64,000 nucleotides of DNA, taken from contig NZ_CP016443.1 in NCBI RefSeq assembly GCF_001742165.1, forward strand, positions 2,418,001 to 2,482,000. Reading direction: 5' to 3'. Under the pieces are notes generated by a model. The model saw only the letters and a program-made list of their open reading frames with translations. It ran no database searches and was not told the DNA's origin. Every line of letters starts with the position of its first letter. The first letter of the stretch is position 1. Position numbers and translations under genes: made by a program. This DNA comes from Burkholderia stabilis. GTDB lineage: Bacteria > Pseudomonadota > Gammaproteobacteria > Burkholderiales > Burkholderiaceae. Positions 26,257 to 35,857 of this stretch are shown here, one piece after another.

Positions 26257-26584
26257 GCGGGATTCCGGTTGGGTGACACGATGCGCGACACGCGGCGGTC
26301 CTGCCTCGTTCGGGCAGGCGCGGGCTCGCGCGCAGGCAGCATTCGACCGCACATGCCGCACGATGGTTCGCGCGAATGCGCGGGGTCGACGCGGCATGAC
26401 GTCGGACGGTGAAATGCGGGTTTCGTTCTAGTACTAAGTGGTGGTTCCGAAAAATAGGATTGGTCCTATTTAGGCGTTTCCGGCACGCCGATACACTCGC
26501 TTTCAAGTTGCCGGGCCGCGACGCCAGTTCCTCCGCGAACCCCGGTTTTTTCCCGATTTCTCATTGATAGCGAGTGACGACGTC
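26257..26584. other. divergent intergenic region between mscS and the M23 peptidase
   Basis: No gene is seen. It contains the two divergent promoters. The only strong structure is a perfect 8-bp inverted repeat at 26452-26471 in an AT-rich stretch, 114 bases upstream of the peptidase start. Confidence 0.5.
26452..26471. promoter_or_regulatory. 8-bp perfect inverted repeat, possible operator
   Basis: AAATAGGA (26452-26459) and TCCTATTT (26464-26471) are inverted around TTGG. The position in an AT-rich stretch upstream of the M23 gene suits an operator overlapping a promoter. Confidence 0.45.
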
Positions 26585-27958
26585 ATGCGGTTCGACCTGC
26601 GTTTCAGTCTCGCACGCGAACAAGGTCAACCCGCCCGGCGCGGCGTCCGATGCGTTCCGATTCGCCGCGCGCTGTTGCGCGGTGTCGTCGCGACGGTCTG
26701 CGTGGCCGGCGCACAGGGTGCGGCAGCACAGGCGGTTCACGATGCCGTGCCGTTCGCGCCGGCGACGGCGGAAACGACCGACCTTGTCGACGTGCCTTTT
26801 TTCAGTGTTGCCCGGACGACGTGGGGCGGCTTGCGTGCATCGGCGGCAGCGCCGCTCGACGTCACCCACGCCTCTCACGCGATGAACGTGCCGGCGCGCA
26901 CCGATCGTGACGACCCCGCTGCGCACTTCGGTGCATGCGTGGTTTACCGCGTGCTGTGCGAGGCGGCGCGCGGGGCGGTCGAACGCGCGTACGCGGCACG
27001 GTTCGATTACGGTCTTGCGTCGGCGTTGCCGGCGATGGGGGCGCTGCCCGCGTTCGAGCAGGGTTCCGTCGATCTCGCATCGGCCGAGTCGTTCACGCTC
27101 GCGGAGCCGGATCGCGGCACGCGCGCCGGTCCAATTGCCGGCACGCTGCGGGCGTCGCTCGCGCGCGCCGAACTGCCGCCCGGCGTCGCGGCGCAGGTCA
27201 TGCGCTTGCTGGCTGCGCGCATCGATACGAAACAGCGCGGCGCGATCGGCGACACCTTCCGCGTGGAATTCGAACCGGATGACGGCGCAACGCTGCCGGG
27301 CGGCGTGCGCGTGACGGCGTTCGACGTGCGCTTTCGCGGCCAGCGGGTGGCCGGCGTGTGGTTTGCGCCCGATGCCGGCGCGCAGGGCGCGTACTACGAC
27401 CTCGCCGGCGTGCCGCTTGCCGGTACGCGGTTCGCGATGCCGGTCGCGGCAACGCGGATCAGCTCGCATTTCGGCACGCGCGTGCACCCGGTGACGGGCG
27501 CGCGCCACGTGCATTCCGGCGTCGATCTCGCTGCGCCGGCCGGGCGTGCCGTCCATGCATCGGAGCGTGGCGTCGTATCGTTCATCGGCACCGAGGCGAA
27601 CGGTTACGGCAAGTACGTGGTGATTCGCCATGCCGGTGGCTATGCGTCGTACTACGCGCACCTGTCGGCGTTCGAGCCGACGCTGCGAACCGGCGCGCGC
27701 GTCGTTCGCGGCCAGCGCGTCGGCGCGGTCGGCAGTACGGGGACGGCGACCGGCCCGCATCTGCATTTCGAAGTCCGGCGGCACGCGCGTCTCGTCGATC
27801 CGATCGAACTGGTGCAGGCAGCCCAAGCGGCGAGGCTGAAGGGCGAGCGGCGTGTCGCGTTCAACCGCGTGGTGCGTGCCGCGCGCACGCAACTGGCCGC
27901 GGCCACGTGGACGCAACCGGTCGCAATGTCGGCGGCCGTGGCGCCGCATGCGGGCTGA
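26585..27958 (+). CDS. M23 family metallopeptidase
   Basis: 457 residues. A signal peptide or anchor lies at about residues 28-49 (ALLRGVVATVCVAGAQGAAA). The C-terminal LytM domain has the zinc motifs HSGVD (H310, D314) and HLHFE (H392, H394), plus GYGKYVVIRHAGGY and GSTGTATGPH. Such enzymes cut peptidoglycan cross-links or activate amidases during cell-wall turnover. The middle third (about 100-270) has a family-like beta region but no LysM repeat. The ATG is chosen over a TTG seven codons earlier. Confidence 0.9.
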   Translation: MRFDLRFSLAREQGQPARRGVRCVPIRRALLRGVVATVCVAGAQGAAAQAVHDAVPFAPATAETTDLVDVPFFSVARTTWGGLRASAAAPLDVTHASHAMNVPARTDRDDPAAHFGACVVYRVLCEAARGAVERAYAARFDYGLASALPAMGALPAFEQGSVDLASAESFTLAEPDRGTRAGPIAGTLRASLARAELPPGVAAQVMRLLAARIDTKQRGAIGDTFRVEFEPDDGATLPGGVRVTAFDVRFRGQRVAGVWFAPDAGAQGAYYDLAGVPLAGTRFAMPVAATRISSHFGTRVHPVTGARHVHSGVDLAAPAGRAVHASERGVVSFIGTEANGYGKYVVIRHAGGYASYYAHLSAFEPTLRTGARVVRGQRVGAVGSTGTATGPHLHFEVRRHARLVDPIELVQAAQAARLKGERRVAFNRVVRAARTQLAAATWTQPVAMSAAVAPHAG

Positions 27959-28416
27959 TCGCCAGCCGGATGCCGGCCATGTCGGCCCGCGTCGCGCGTT
28001 CAAGCACACGCGTTGATGCGAAAGCGTCGATATTCGACGTGCGTCCGCATTTGAATGGCGGCGCGTTATGCGACGCAATATCGCCGATTGGCGTGCAGTA
28101 CGTGCGCGACCGATCGCTTACCGAATTGCGTCAAATTTTCCGATTGCTTCGGATTACATCGCGATCACTTTCAACGCGTTGACGGAAGCCGGAAAATTCA
28201 ACCGGTTTTCCGTTCATCGGGCCACGACGCCTGTCGTGCCGGGCATATGCTGCGGCGCAGAAAAAACCATCTCTTTATTTCCCGATGCGAAATGAATCAC
28301 GGCGTGATTGCCGATATCACGCGTTCTGATCTTGCGATTATTTCGAGACAGGTGATATAACCCGTTTCACACACCGGTTTGCTGCAATAACGTCACCAAT
28401 AAATGCGAGCGGAACG
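27959..28416. other. intergenic region upstream of the autotransporter
   Basis: No gene is supported. Composition is clearly less GC-rich from about 28110 to 28400, as is common before surface-protein genes. A perfect 7-bp palindrome with a one-base centre lies at 28295-28309. Confidence 0.5.
28295..28309. promoter_or_regulatory. AATCACG-CGTGATT palindrome, possible operator
   Basis: AATCACG (28295-28301) and CGTGATT (28303-28309) are inverted around one base, 108 bases upstream of the autotransporter start. A partial second copy, ATATCACG, begins at 28314. This suits a dimeric regulator of the surface protein. Confidence 0.45.
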
Positions 28417-31400
28417 ATGAAAAGAAACGTGTGGAGCCTGGGTTTGGGTGGTATGGCGATCCTGACCGGCGCGATGCCGGTGGGTGCCTATGCGGCATGC
28501 TCGGCCACCGCGCCGGGCAGCAACACGACGGTCACGTGTTCCGGCGCCAACGCGCCGTCGGTCGTGGCCGCGGCCGGCAGCACCAACGTGACGATCAACC
28601 TCGATTCGACCGTGACGGGCAGCTACGTGGTGACGACGACGCCGACACCGTTCTCCGTCGACACGTCGAGCGCGATCACCAACAACGGCAACCTGTCGAT
28701 GTCCGGCAACGGCACGGGCGTGGCGAACCGCGGCGCGATGCTGATCGGCGTGAACAACGGCAATACCATCACCAATGCCGCAACCGGCGTGATTTCGACG
28801 ACCGGCCAGTACAACGACGGGATGGCCGCGAACGGCAACAACAACACGCTCGTCAACAACGGCTCGATTACCACCACCGGCAACAACTCGTACGGGATGA
28901 CGGCCGCGTGGGGGCAGAGCAATCCCGGCGCGTCGGGCAACCAGCTCGTCAATACCGGCACCGTGACGACCTCCGGCAACAACGCGCGCGCGGCGTCGCT
29001 GCTCGGCGGCAACGGCACGATCACCAACAGCGGCACGCTGACGTCGAACGGCCGCGACGCGCCGGCCGTCTACATGCAGGGCAACAACGACACGCTGGTC
29101 AACAGCGGCACGATCCAGACGGCCGGCACCGCGTCGAGCAGCGGCAGCGTCGACGCGGTCGTGTCGAACACGCTCGGCAGCTCGTTCACCGCGACGATCA
29201 CGAACCAGGCCGGCGGCAAGATCATCAGCAACAACGGCATCGGCGTGCGCTCGACCAACGGCGCGACGACGATCACCAACGCAGGGCTGATCCAGGGCGG
29301 CGGCGGCACCGCGATCCAGGGCGGCAACGGCAACGTGACGCTGATCCTGCAGACGGGCTCGCAGATCGTCGGCATCGCGAACGGCGGAAACGGCACCAAC
29401 ACCGTGACGCTGCAGGGCACGGGCACCGCGTCGAACGCGTTCACGAACTTCCAGAGCCTGACGATGGCCGGCACCGACTGGACGTGGGCGGGCACCGGCA
29501 CGTTCTCGACCGCGCTGGTGCAGAGCGGCACGCTGAACCTCACGGGCACGCTCGGCACGACGACGGCGTCCGTCGTCGCCACCGTCAACGCGGGCGCGAC
29601 GCTGCAGGCGAATGCGTCGAACCTGCCGCTGTCCGTCACCGACAACGGGCTCGTGCGCTTCCAGCAGGACAGCGCCGGCACGTACACGGGCACGATCAGC
29701 GGCGCGGGCGCGGTGGAAAAAACTGGCGCGGGCACGCTGACGGTCGCGCCTTCAGCGGCCGGCGGCAACACGTATTCGGGCGGCACGACGATCACGCAGG
29801 GCACGCTGTCGGTTGCGGCCGACAACGCGCTCGGCGCATCGTCGGGCAGCCTGGCTTTCAACGGCGGCACGCTGCAACTCGGCAGCGCGTTCAATCTCGC
29901 TTCGGGCCGCGCGGTGTCGATCACGTCGAACAACGGCACGATCGATACGCAGGGCTTCAACTCGACGTTGACGCAGGGCATCACCGGCGCCGGAGCGCTG
30001 ACGAAGCTCGGCAGCGGCACGCTGACGCTGAACGGCGCGAGCAGCTATGCGGGCGGCACGAACGTGAACGCCGGCACCGTGATCGTCGGCGACGGTACGA
30101 GCGCGTCGGCGGCGCTGGGCGGTGGCGGGCCGGTGACGGTTGCATCGGGCGCGACGCTCGGCGGTTACGGCAGCGTCACGGGCAACGTGACGAACAACGG
30201 CACGATCTCGGTGGCCAACGCGCTTGCGAGCCTCGCAAGCGGCGCGACCGGCAATTTCCGGATCAACGGCAATCTGACGAACGCGGGGCTCGTGCAGCTC
30301 GGCGGCAGCGGCGTGGGCAACACGCTGACGGTGGCCGGCAACTACGTCGGCCAGAACGCGACGATCGCGTTGAACACGACGCTCGCCGGCGACGGCGCGC
30401 CGTCGGACAAGCTGGTCGTCAGCGGCGGCACGGCAAGCGGCGCGAGTACGCTGAAGGTGACGAACGTCGGCGGCGCGGGTGCGCAGACGACGGGCGACGG
30501 CATCCAGGTCGTGCAGGCAACGAACGGCGCGACGTCGAGCGCAGGCGCGTTCACGCTGTCGGGCGGCACGGTGAGCGCCGGCGCGTATTCGTACTTCCTC
30601 GCCAAAGGCGGTGCGGCGAGCGGCACCGGCGACAGCTGGTATTTGCGCAATACGGTGCCGCCGAAACCGGAGCCGCCGGTCGTCGAACCGGGCCAGCCGA
30701 CACCGCCGCCGGTGACGCCGATCACGCCGGGCGAAGGCACGCCCGAATCGATCGTCGATGCGGTCGACGAAGCGGGCGCGGGCGGCAATCCGGAGCCGGT
30801 CTACCGCCCCGAAGTGCCGCTGTACGCGGAAGCGCCGGCTGTCGCGCGCCAGCTCGGGCTGCTGCAGATCGACACGTTCCATGACCGGCAGGGCGAACAG
30901 GGGCTGCTGGCCGAAAACGGCTCGGTGCCCGCAGCGTGGGCGCGCGTGTGGGGCGGCAACAGCAACATCAAGCAGAAGGGCGACGTGACGCCGTCGTTCG
31001 ACGGCACGGTGTGGGGGATGCAGGTCGGCCAGGATCTGTACGCGGACACCACCGCGAGCGGCCATCGCAACCACTACGGCTTCTTCCTCGGCTTCGCGCG
31101 CGCGGTCGGCGACGTGAACGGCTTCGCGCTCGCGCAGCAGGACATGGGCGTCGGCACGTTGCAGGTCAATTCATACAACCTCGGCGGCTACTGGACGCAT
31201 ATCGGCCCGGGCGGCTGGTACACGGATGCCGTGCTGATGGGCAGCGCACTGACCGTGCGCACGCATTCGAACGACAACGTGAACGGCTCGACGAACGGCA
31301 ATGCGTTCACCGGTTCGGTCGAGGCGGGGCTGCCGATCGCGCTCGGCTACGGGCTGACGCTCGAGCCGCAGGCGCAGCTCGTGTGGCAATGGCTGTCGCT

Positions 31401-31752
31401 CGATCGCTTCAACGACGGCGTGTCGAGCATTGGATGGAACAACGGCAACACGTTCCTCGGCCGGATCGGCGCGCGGCTGCAATATGCGTTCGATTCGAAC
31501 GGCGTGAGCTGGAAGCCGTACCTGCGCGTGAACGTGCTGCGCTCGTTCGGCGCCGACGACAAAACGACGTTCGGCGGCACGACGACGATCGGCACGCAGG
31601 TTGGTCAAACGGCCGGGCAGATCGGCGCGGGGCTCGTCGCGCAGTTGACGAAGCGCGGCAGCGTGTATGCGACGGTCAGCTACCTGACGAACCTCGGCGG
31701 CGAGCATCAGCGCACGATTACCGGGAATGCGGGCGTGCGCTGGGCGTGGTGA
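28417..31752 (+). CDS. autotransporter with beta-helical passenger and outer-membrane beta-barrel
   Basis: 1111 residues. A signal peptide (about 1-26) is followed by a passenger rich in Gly, Asn, Thr and Ser with short repeats such as TITNSGTLTSNG. Two passenger-associated transport repeats follow (GAGAVEKTGAGTLTVAPS and GAGALTKLGSGTLTLNGA). A Pro-rich linker lies near residue 750 (PPKPEPPVVEPGQPTPPP), and the C-terminal 270 or so residues form the translocator barrel (WARVWGGNSNIKQKG, ending VRWAW). Type Va secreted protein, probably surface-exposed; a role in adhesion or aggregation is inferred from the class. AGCGGA precedes the ATG. It is a single-gene unit. Confidence 0.93.
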   Translation: MKRNVWSLGLGGMAILTGAMPVGAYAACSATAPGSNTTVTCSGANAPSVVAAAGSTNVTINLDSTVTGSYVVTTTPTPFSVDTSSAITNNGNLSMSGNGTGVANRGAMLIGVNNGNTITNAATGVISTTGQYNDGMAANGNNNTLVNNGSITTTGNNSYGMTAAWGQSNPGASGNQLVNTGTVTTSGNNARAASLLGGNGTITNSGTLTSNGRDAPAVYMQGNNDTLVNSGTIQTAGTASSSGSVDAVVSNTLGSSFTATITNQAGGKIISNNGIGVRSTNGATTITNAGLIQGGGGTAIQGGNGNVTLILQTGSQIVGIANGGNGTNTVTLQGTGTASNAFTNFQSLTMAGTDWTWAGTGTFSTALVQSGTLNLTGTLGTTTASVVATVNAGATLQANASNLPLSVTDNGLVRFQQDSAGTYTGTISGAGAVEKTGAGTLTVAPSAAGGNTYSGGTTITQGTLSVAADNALGASSGSLAFNGGTLQLGSAFNLASGRAVSITSNNGTIDTQGFNSTLTQGITGAGALTKLGSGTLTLNGASSYAGGTNVNAGTVIVGDGTSASAALGGGGPVTVASGATLGGYGSVTGNVTNNGTISVANALASLASGATGNFRINGNLTNAGLVQLGGSGVGNTLTVAGNYVGQNATIALNTTLAGDGAPSDKLVVSGGTASGASTLKVTNVGGAGAQTTGDGIQVVQATNGATSSAGAFTLSGGTVSAGAYSYFLAKGGAASGTGDSWYLRNTVPPKPEPPVVEPGQPTPPPVTPITPGEGTPESIVDAVDEAGAGGNPEPVYRPEVPLYAEAPAVARQLGLLQIDTFHDRQGEQGLLAENGSVPAAWARVWGGNSNIKQKGDVTPSFDGTVWGMQVGQDLYADTTASGHRNHYGFFLGFARAVGDVNGFALAQQDMGVGTLQVNSYNLGGYWTHIGPGGWYTDAVLMGSALTVRTHSNDNVNGSTNGNAFTGSVEAGLPIALGYGLTLEPQAQLVWQWLSLDRFNDGVSSIGWNNGNTFLGRIGARLQYAFDSNGVSWKPYLRVNVLRSFGADDKTTFGGTTTIGTQVGQTAGQIGAGLVAQLTKRGSVYATVSYLTNLGGEHQRTITGNAGVRWAW

Positions 31753-31862
31753 TGTCGATGGCGATGATGCGTTGATCGATCGGGCGCGGCGCACGTCGTC
31801 GCGGCCGACCGGTTCGTTGCGCTGAGCGGATTCGCCACGCGATCCGTTCCCGCGCGGGCGAA

Positions 31863-32702
31863 TCACTGCGCATCTTCTATCGGCAACCAGATCTCGAGCA
31901 CGCCGGCGCTCGTGGCCGGATCGTAGTCCGCGCTGTAGCGCTCGAACTCGGGCGCGTCCACGGCCTTGAATCCCGACGCCGGCAGCCATCCGTTCCAGAT
32001 GCTGTAAAAGGTCTGGTAAAGCGTGGAGATGTGCCCGCTGTGTTCGAAAACCGCATAACGTTGCGGTTCGAGTTCGACACAACGCAATGGAGCGGGCACC
32101 CGGTCGCGATGCGTGACTTCCACGCCCGCGATGTACTCGAAGCTGCCATCTGCGTCCGGGTTGCAGCACACGCCGTAAGTGACGTCGCTGACCTGGCCCG
32201 GTATGTTGCCGATATACGGAACAAAGGCTTGCCAGAGCGCCGGAATCCCTTCATTGGTATCAAACGTATACCGGCTGCTCATGCCCGCGATCAGCCGCTT
32301 TTCGCTGGCTTCGAAACGTGACGGTGCAACGGCGATGATTTTCAGCTCTTTCATGCGTAACGGCTCCACAAGAGACAACCCGTCGAGAGTGCGCCGTGCC
32401 CGCACTTCTTCGGGCGTGACGCCGAAGAGATCGCGGAAGGCGCGCGTAAACGCCTCATGGGAGCCATATCCGGCATCGAGCGCCACGTGAAGGATGTCGG
32501 GCGCGCCTTGCGCCAGTGCCCGCGCCGCGCGCGTCAGCCGCCTCGACCGGACGTAGCGCATCACCGGCCAGCCGGTATTCATCGAGAACAGGCGCGAAAA
32601 GCCGAAGCGCGTCATGTCGCAACCGGCGGAAATCCTGTCGAGCGTCAGTTCCCTGTTCAGTTCGGTTTCGATAAACCAAAGCGCTTTTCCAACCGGGTTC
32701 AT
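31863..32702 (-). CDS. AraC family regulator with GyrI-like ligand domain
   Basis: 279 residues. Here the DNA-binding domain is N-terminal (LTLDRISAGCDMTRFGFSRL, then HVALDAGYGSHEAFTRAFRD), followed by a GyrI-like small-molecule-binding domain (about 115-279, with WQAFVPYIGNIPG and YAVFEHSGHISTLYQTF). This is the Rob/SoxS-relative layout seen in regulators of multidrug or stress responses. It is divergent from the Rrf2 gene, 167 bases apart. The target is unknown. Confidence 0.9.
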   Translation of the reverse strand: MNPVGKALWFIETELNRELTLDRISAGCDMTRFGFSRLFSMNTGWPVMRYVRSRRLTRAARALAQGAPDILHVALDAGYGSHEAFTRAFRDLFGVTPEEVRARRTLDGLSLVEPLRMKELKIIAVAPSRFEASEKRLIAGMSSRYTFDTNEGIPALWQAFVPYIGNIPGQVSDVTYGVCCNPDADGSFEYIAGVEVTHRDRVPAPLRCVELEPQRYAVFEHSGHISTLYQTFYSIWNGWLPASGFKAVDAPEFERYSADYDPATSAGVLEIWLPIEDAQ

Positions 32703-32869
32703 AGCGTGCCAGTGAGGGTGTCGGGTGGACTATATGGTATCGGTGGCGGGGGCATTTGATCGTTCTTGCGCAGCTTCCATCGGCAGGTGCCGGAACACAC
32801 GACGCGACGGATGACTTTGTCGCCGACCTGCGCTACGCTCGCAACTCCGATACTCCGAGTCGCAATAGC

Positions 32870-33391
32870 ATGTCGTTCATCAGCACCGGCGTCGAGTATG
32901 GCCTGCATTGCCTGCTCTACCTTGCCGACACTTCCACGGGCGTGCGCGACGCGAGCGTGCGCGATCTGGCCGAGATGCAGGGCGTATCCGTCGATTACGC
33001 GGCGAAGCTGTTCACGCGTCTCGCGAAGGCCGGGATCGTCGTGTCCAGCGAGGGCATTCGCGGCGGCTTTACGCTGGCGAAGCCGGCACGCGACATCTCC
33101 GTGCAGGATGTCGTCGAAGCGATCGACGGCGACAAGCGGCTGTTCGACTGCCGCGAGGTGCGCGGCCAGTGTGCAGTGTTCGAAGGCGACGCGCCCGCGT
33201 GGGCCACGCGCGGCACCTGTTCGATTCATGCAGTGATGCAGGCGGCGGAACAGGCGATGCGCGACGAACTCAAAAAGCAGTCGCTCGCCGATCTCGCCGA
33301 GCGCGCGTGGTCGAAAGCGCCGGCCGGTTACGGCCCCAAGGTGGTCGGCTGGTTTGCCGATCGCGCGGCGAGCCGCGGCGGCGAGCGCTGA
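32870..33391 (+). CDS. Rrf2 family transcriptional regulator
   Basis: 173 residues with the winged helix-turn-helix of the Rrf2 family (YGLHCLLYLADTSTGVRDAS, SVDYAAKLFTRLAKAGIVVS, RGGFTLAKPARDISV). Three cysteines at 94, 101 and 117 are placed as expected for iron-sulfur ligands in IscR/NsrR-like members, although the spacing (C-x6-C-x15-C) is its own, so an iron-sulfur sensor for redox or nitric oxide is plausible. The ATG at 32870 begins conserved sequence. It is convergent with an FAD oxidoreductase gene, 69 bases apart. Confidence 0.88.
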   Translation: MSFISTGVEYGLHCLLYLADTSTGVRDASVRDLAEMQGVSVDYAAKLFTRLAKAGIVVSSEGIRGGFTLAKPARDISVQDVVEAIDGDKRLFDCREVRGQCAVFEGDAPAWATRGTCSIHAVMQAAEQAMRDELKKQSLADLAERAWSKAPAGYGPKVVGWFADRAASRGGER

Positions 33392-33460
33392 TTCGCACCG
33401 GACGACAACACGCGCGGCGCGTCCGGCGCACTCGGCGCATCATCGCCGCAGGCGTATCGC

Positions 33461-34666
33461 TCAGGCGACGACGATTCGCAACGGATCCGCGGCTGCCAGC
33501 GCTTCCGCGCGATCTGCACGCGGCGGATAGATCCACTCCGAATTGATCTGGTGCTTGAGTTTCTTCGCTTCCGCACCCGTCAACTTCACTTCGCGATCCC
33601 AACCTTCCGTATAAACCGCGCCCCACGGGCCGAGATCCAGGCACGTCACATACTTCGGCTGGCTGTACGGAATCCGTTCGAGACCCAGCAGATCGGCCGC
33701 CGCGTTGTGCCCGGCGGAACGGCCCAGGTTCATCGCGTGCTGGCAGGACATCATCGTGTGGTTGCCCGCTTCATCGGTTGCCGCATACGCGACGTCGCCC
33801 GTCGCATAGACGCCCGGCACGCCGTCGACCGCGAGACTGCGATCGACATGCAGGCGTCCCGTTGCGTCGCGGCGGCCGGGAATCTGTTCGGTCAGTGCGC
33901 TCGCGCGCAGGCCGGCCGTCCAGATCACGGTGCTCGATTCGAGCCGTTCGCCGTCCGCCGTCGTGATGCCGCCTGCGTCGACCGACGCGACACCGGACCC
34001 GAGTTTCCACGTCACGCCGAGCGTGCGCAGCGCCTCCTCGATGACGGGGCGCGGACCCGCACCGAGATCGGGGCCGATGGCGTCGTTGCGCTCGACGATC
34101 ACGACGCGCACGTCCGCGTGCTCGCCCAGCGCGGCGCGCACGCGAGCCGGCATTTCCGCCGCCGTCTCGATGCCCGTGAATCCGCCGCCCGCCACCACGA
34201 CCGTATTGCGCGCGGTCGACGCCGGCTGCCGCGCGAGATCGCGAATATGCGTTTCGAGTGTGACGGCTTCGTCGGTCTGATCGACGCTGAACGTGTGCTC
34301 GGCCAGACCCGGAATCGCCGGACGGAACAGGCGGCTGCCGGTTGCCAGCACGAGACGGTCGTAGTCGAGCGTCGACGCGTGCCCGTCGGAGCCCAGCACG
34401 TCGACGGCCCGGCGCGCCACGTCGATGTGCTCGACCGTGCCCTGGACGAACTTCACGCCCACCGCGTCGAAGATCTCGCCGAGCGGCGCGCGGAAATTCG
34501 CCGGGCCATCCTCGTAAAGGCGTGGGCGAACATGCAGATGCGCATCGGGCGCGACCACGATGATCTCCACGTCGGTTCGGCCGTGTGCGTCGAGCAAGCG
34601 TGCCGCGCTCAATGCACTCCACATGCCGGCGAAGCCGGCCCCGATAACAAGAATCCGCTGTGCCAC
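33461..34666 (-). CDS. NDH-2-like NAD(P)/FAD-dependent oxidoreductase
   Basis: 401 residues with the FAD motif RILVIGAGFAGMWSALSAAR at the N-terminus, a second dinucleotide motif (VVVAGGGFTGIETAAEM) in the middle and GVYATGDVAYAA near residue 290. It resembles type II NADH dehydrogenases or quinone reductases, but lacks the hydrophobic C-terminal anchor of the ndh product at 7528. The start is GTG at 34666 with GGAG upstream; an earlier in-frame start is less likely. A 17-bp perfect inverted repeat lies 65-107 bases upstream. Confidence 0.86.
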   Translation of the reverse strand: MAQRILVIGAGFAGMWSALSAARLLDAHGRTDVEIIVVAPDAHLHVRPRLYEDGPANFRAPLGEIFDAVGVKFVQGTVEHIDVARRAVDVLGSDGHASTLDYDRLVLATGSRLFRPAIPGLAEHTFSVDQTDEAVTLETHIRDLARQPASTARNTVVVAGGGFTGIETAAEMPARVRAALGEHADVRVVIVERNDAIGPDLGAGPRPVIEEALRTLGVTWKLGSGVASVDAGGITTADGERLESSTVIWTAGLRASALTEQIPGRRDATGRLHVDRSLAVDGVPGVYATGDVAYAATDEAGNHTMMSCQHAMNLGRSAGHNAAADLLGLERIPYSQPKYVTCLDLGPWGAVYTEGWDREVKLTGAEAKKLKHQINSEWIYPPRADRAEALAAADPLRIVVA

Positions 34667-35023
34667 TGTTCCACTCCGGTTGATTGATGCGTGAGGTTGA
34701 TCGCACACCGACCTCACCTGCCGCATCGATGCGCTCCATAACTACGATTCTATGAGTCGTAGTTATGGAGCGCAAGTCCCGTGTTGGAAACGAGTCGGCG
34801 AAATATCGGGGAGCGACCCGTCGAGAGGCAGTGTCGGGAACGGGAAGCCGCATCGCTACGAAGGCGATCGGACCGTGGCCAGGCATGTATCGCAGGCTTG
34901 CAGCGTGGCGCCGGCTGCGCCGATGTGTCGCGGAGGCGGGAGACATCCGGATAGGCCGGTACGACGCGCCAAAGCACATCGCCACGCCGGGCGGCGTGGC
35001 GATGACCGGCGGGATGGTGTGAC
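34667..35023. other. intergenic region with large palindrome and a possible decayed regulator start
   Basis: No intact gene is supported. It includes a 43-base inverted repeat at 34731-34773. A plus-strand frame starting at 34752 begins MSRSYGAQVPCWK, similar to the first residues of HxlR-family regulators, but continues as unrelated sequence. The rest shows no recognisable features. Confidence 0.4.
34731..34773. promoter_or_regulatory. 17-bp perfect inverted repeat upstream of the FAD oxidoreductase
   Basis: GCGCTCCATAACTACGA at 34731-34747 is inverted exactly at 34757-34773 around a 9-base centre. It is long enough for tandem regulator dimers, or for a strong cruciform or hairpin. It lies 65-107 bases before the oxidoreductase start. 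Confidence 0.6.
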
Positions 35024-35857
35024 TTAACCGAGCGGCCAGTTCAGGAACACGATGCCGTCGTTGTAGTCGTCGTCGGTGCCGTCTTCCGACCCGACGATCC
35101 CGAAGAACGACTTCTTGAAGATGTCGACCTGCCGCGAGCCGAGGCGCGACGGTTTGCCGTTCACCGTCACGATCACGCGCACGCGTCCCTTGCCGGAGTC
35201 GAGCACCTTCGTGCCGAGGTTCTCGTCGTGCGTGCCGGCGCCCTTGAACGTCGCGGCCGGCTTCGGGTTGTCGTCGATGTAGATGTCGATCGTCTGCTCG
35301 TTCGCCGCGTTCGCGAGCGCGGTCACGCCGAACTTGATGTTGGCCGGCAGGTTGAACGTGCCGTCGCGTTCGCCGCCGCCGCCGATGTTGCCGGCGTTGC
35401 CGGTTCCATTGCCGCCGCCTGCTTCGGCGCCCTGATTCCCGCCGCCTTGCGACGACGATGGCGCGGCCGTTTCACCGATCGCGGAAAGGCTCGCGAACGA
35501 ATCGATGTGCATCGCGCTGCCGCGCACGCTTTTCCACTGGCCTTTCACGAACGTGTGGCCGTCGGCAGCGTCGATGGCGACGACGAGCGTGAACGGCGTG
35601 CGGCTCGGATTCTCCGGCACCTTGGAGAAGTACGAGAACGCGCCGTCCGCGACGATCCCCTTGTTGGTCGTAATGACGAAATAGATGCCGGGAAAATTGT
35701 TGCCGGTGGCGTACGGCGTCGGCACGTTGAGCGTGACCAGCAGCTTGCCGTCGCGAATGTTTTCTTTCGCGAGATCGAGATACAGGCCGGGGATGTCGAC
35801 GTAAGTCTCGGACGTCACGACAGGCGCGCTGGTGATCGAAGCCGAAAGGATGGGCAT
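35024..35857 (-). CDS. bclC: BC2L-C-type superlectin: TNF-like domain fused to LecB-like lectin
   Basis: 277 residues. Residues 1 to about 130 match the TNF-like trimeric fucose-binding domain of B. cenocepacia BC2L-C (SETYVDIPGLYLDLA, FPGIYFVITTNKGIV, GSAMHIDSFASLSA). A Gly/Ser-rich linker (about 131-165) leads to a calcium-dependent LecB-like domain (about 168-277) with the calcium loop SEDGTDDDYNDG at 257-268 and the terminal NWPLG. The known protein binds fucosylated human glycans and bacterial heptose. There is no signal peptide, as in its relatives. AGGAGA precedes the ATG. It lies 128 bases downstream of bclA. Confidence 0.95.
   Translation of the reverse strand: MPILSASITSAPVVTSETYVDIPGLYLDLAKENIRDGKLLVTLNVPTPYATGNNFPGIYFVITTNKGIVADGAFSYFSKVPENPSRTPFTLVVAIDAADGHTFVKGQWKSVRGSAMHIDSFASLSAIGETAAPSSSQGGGNQGAEAGGGNGTGNAGNIGGGGERDGTFNLPANIKFGVTALANAANEQTIDIYIDDNPKPAATFKGAGTHDENLGTKVLDSGKGRVRVIVTVNGKPSRLGSRQVDIFKKSFFGIVGSEDGTDDDYNDGIVFLNWPLG

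Noticed and set aside
28431..30884. 817-residue second plus-strand frame inside the autotransporter
   Set aside because: Low-complexity Arg/Gln/His translation of the repetitive passenger in the wrong frame; no signal peptide or domain.
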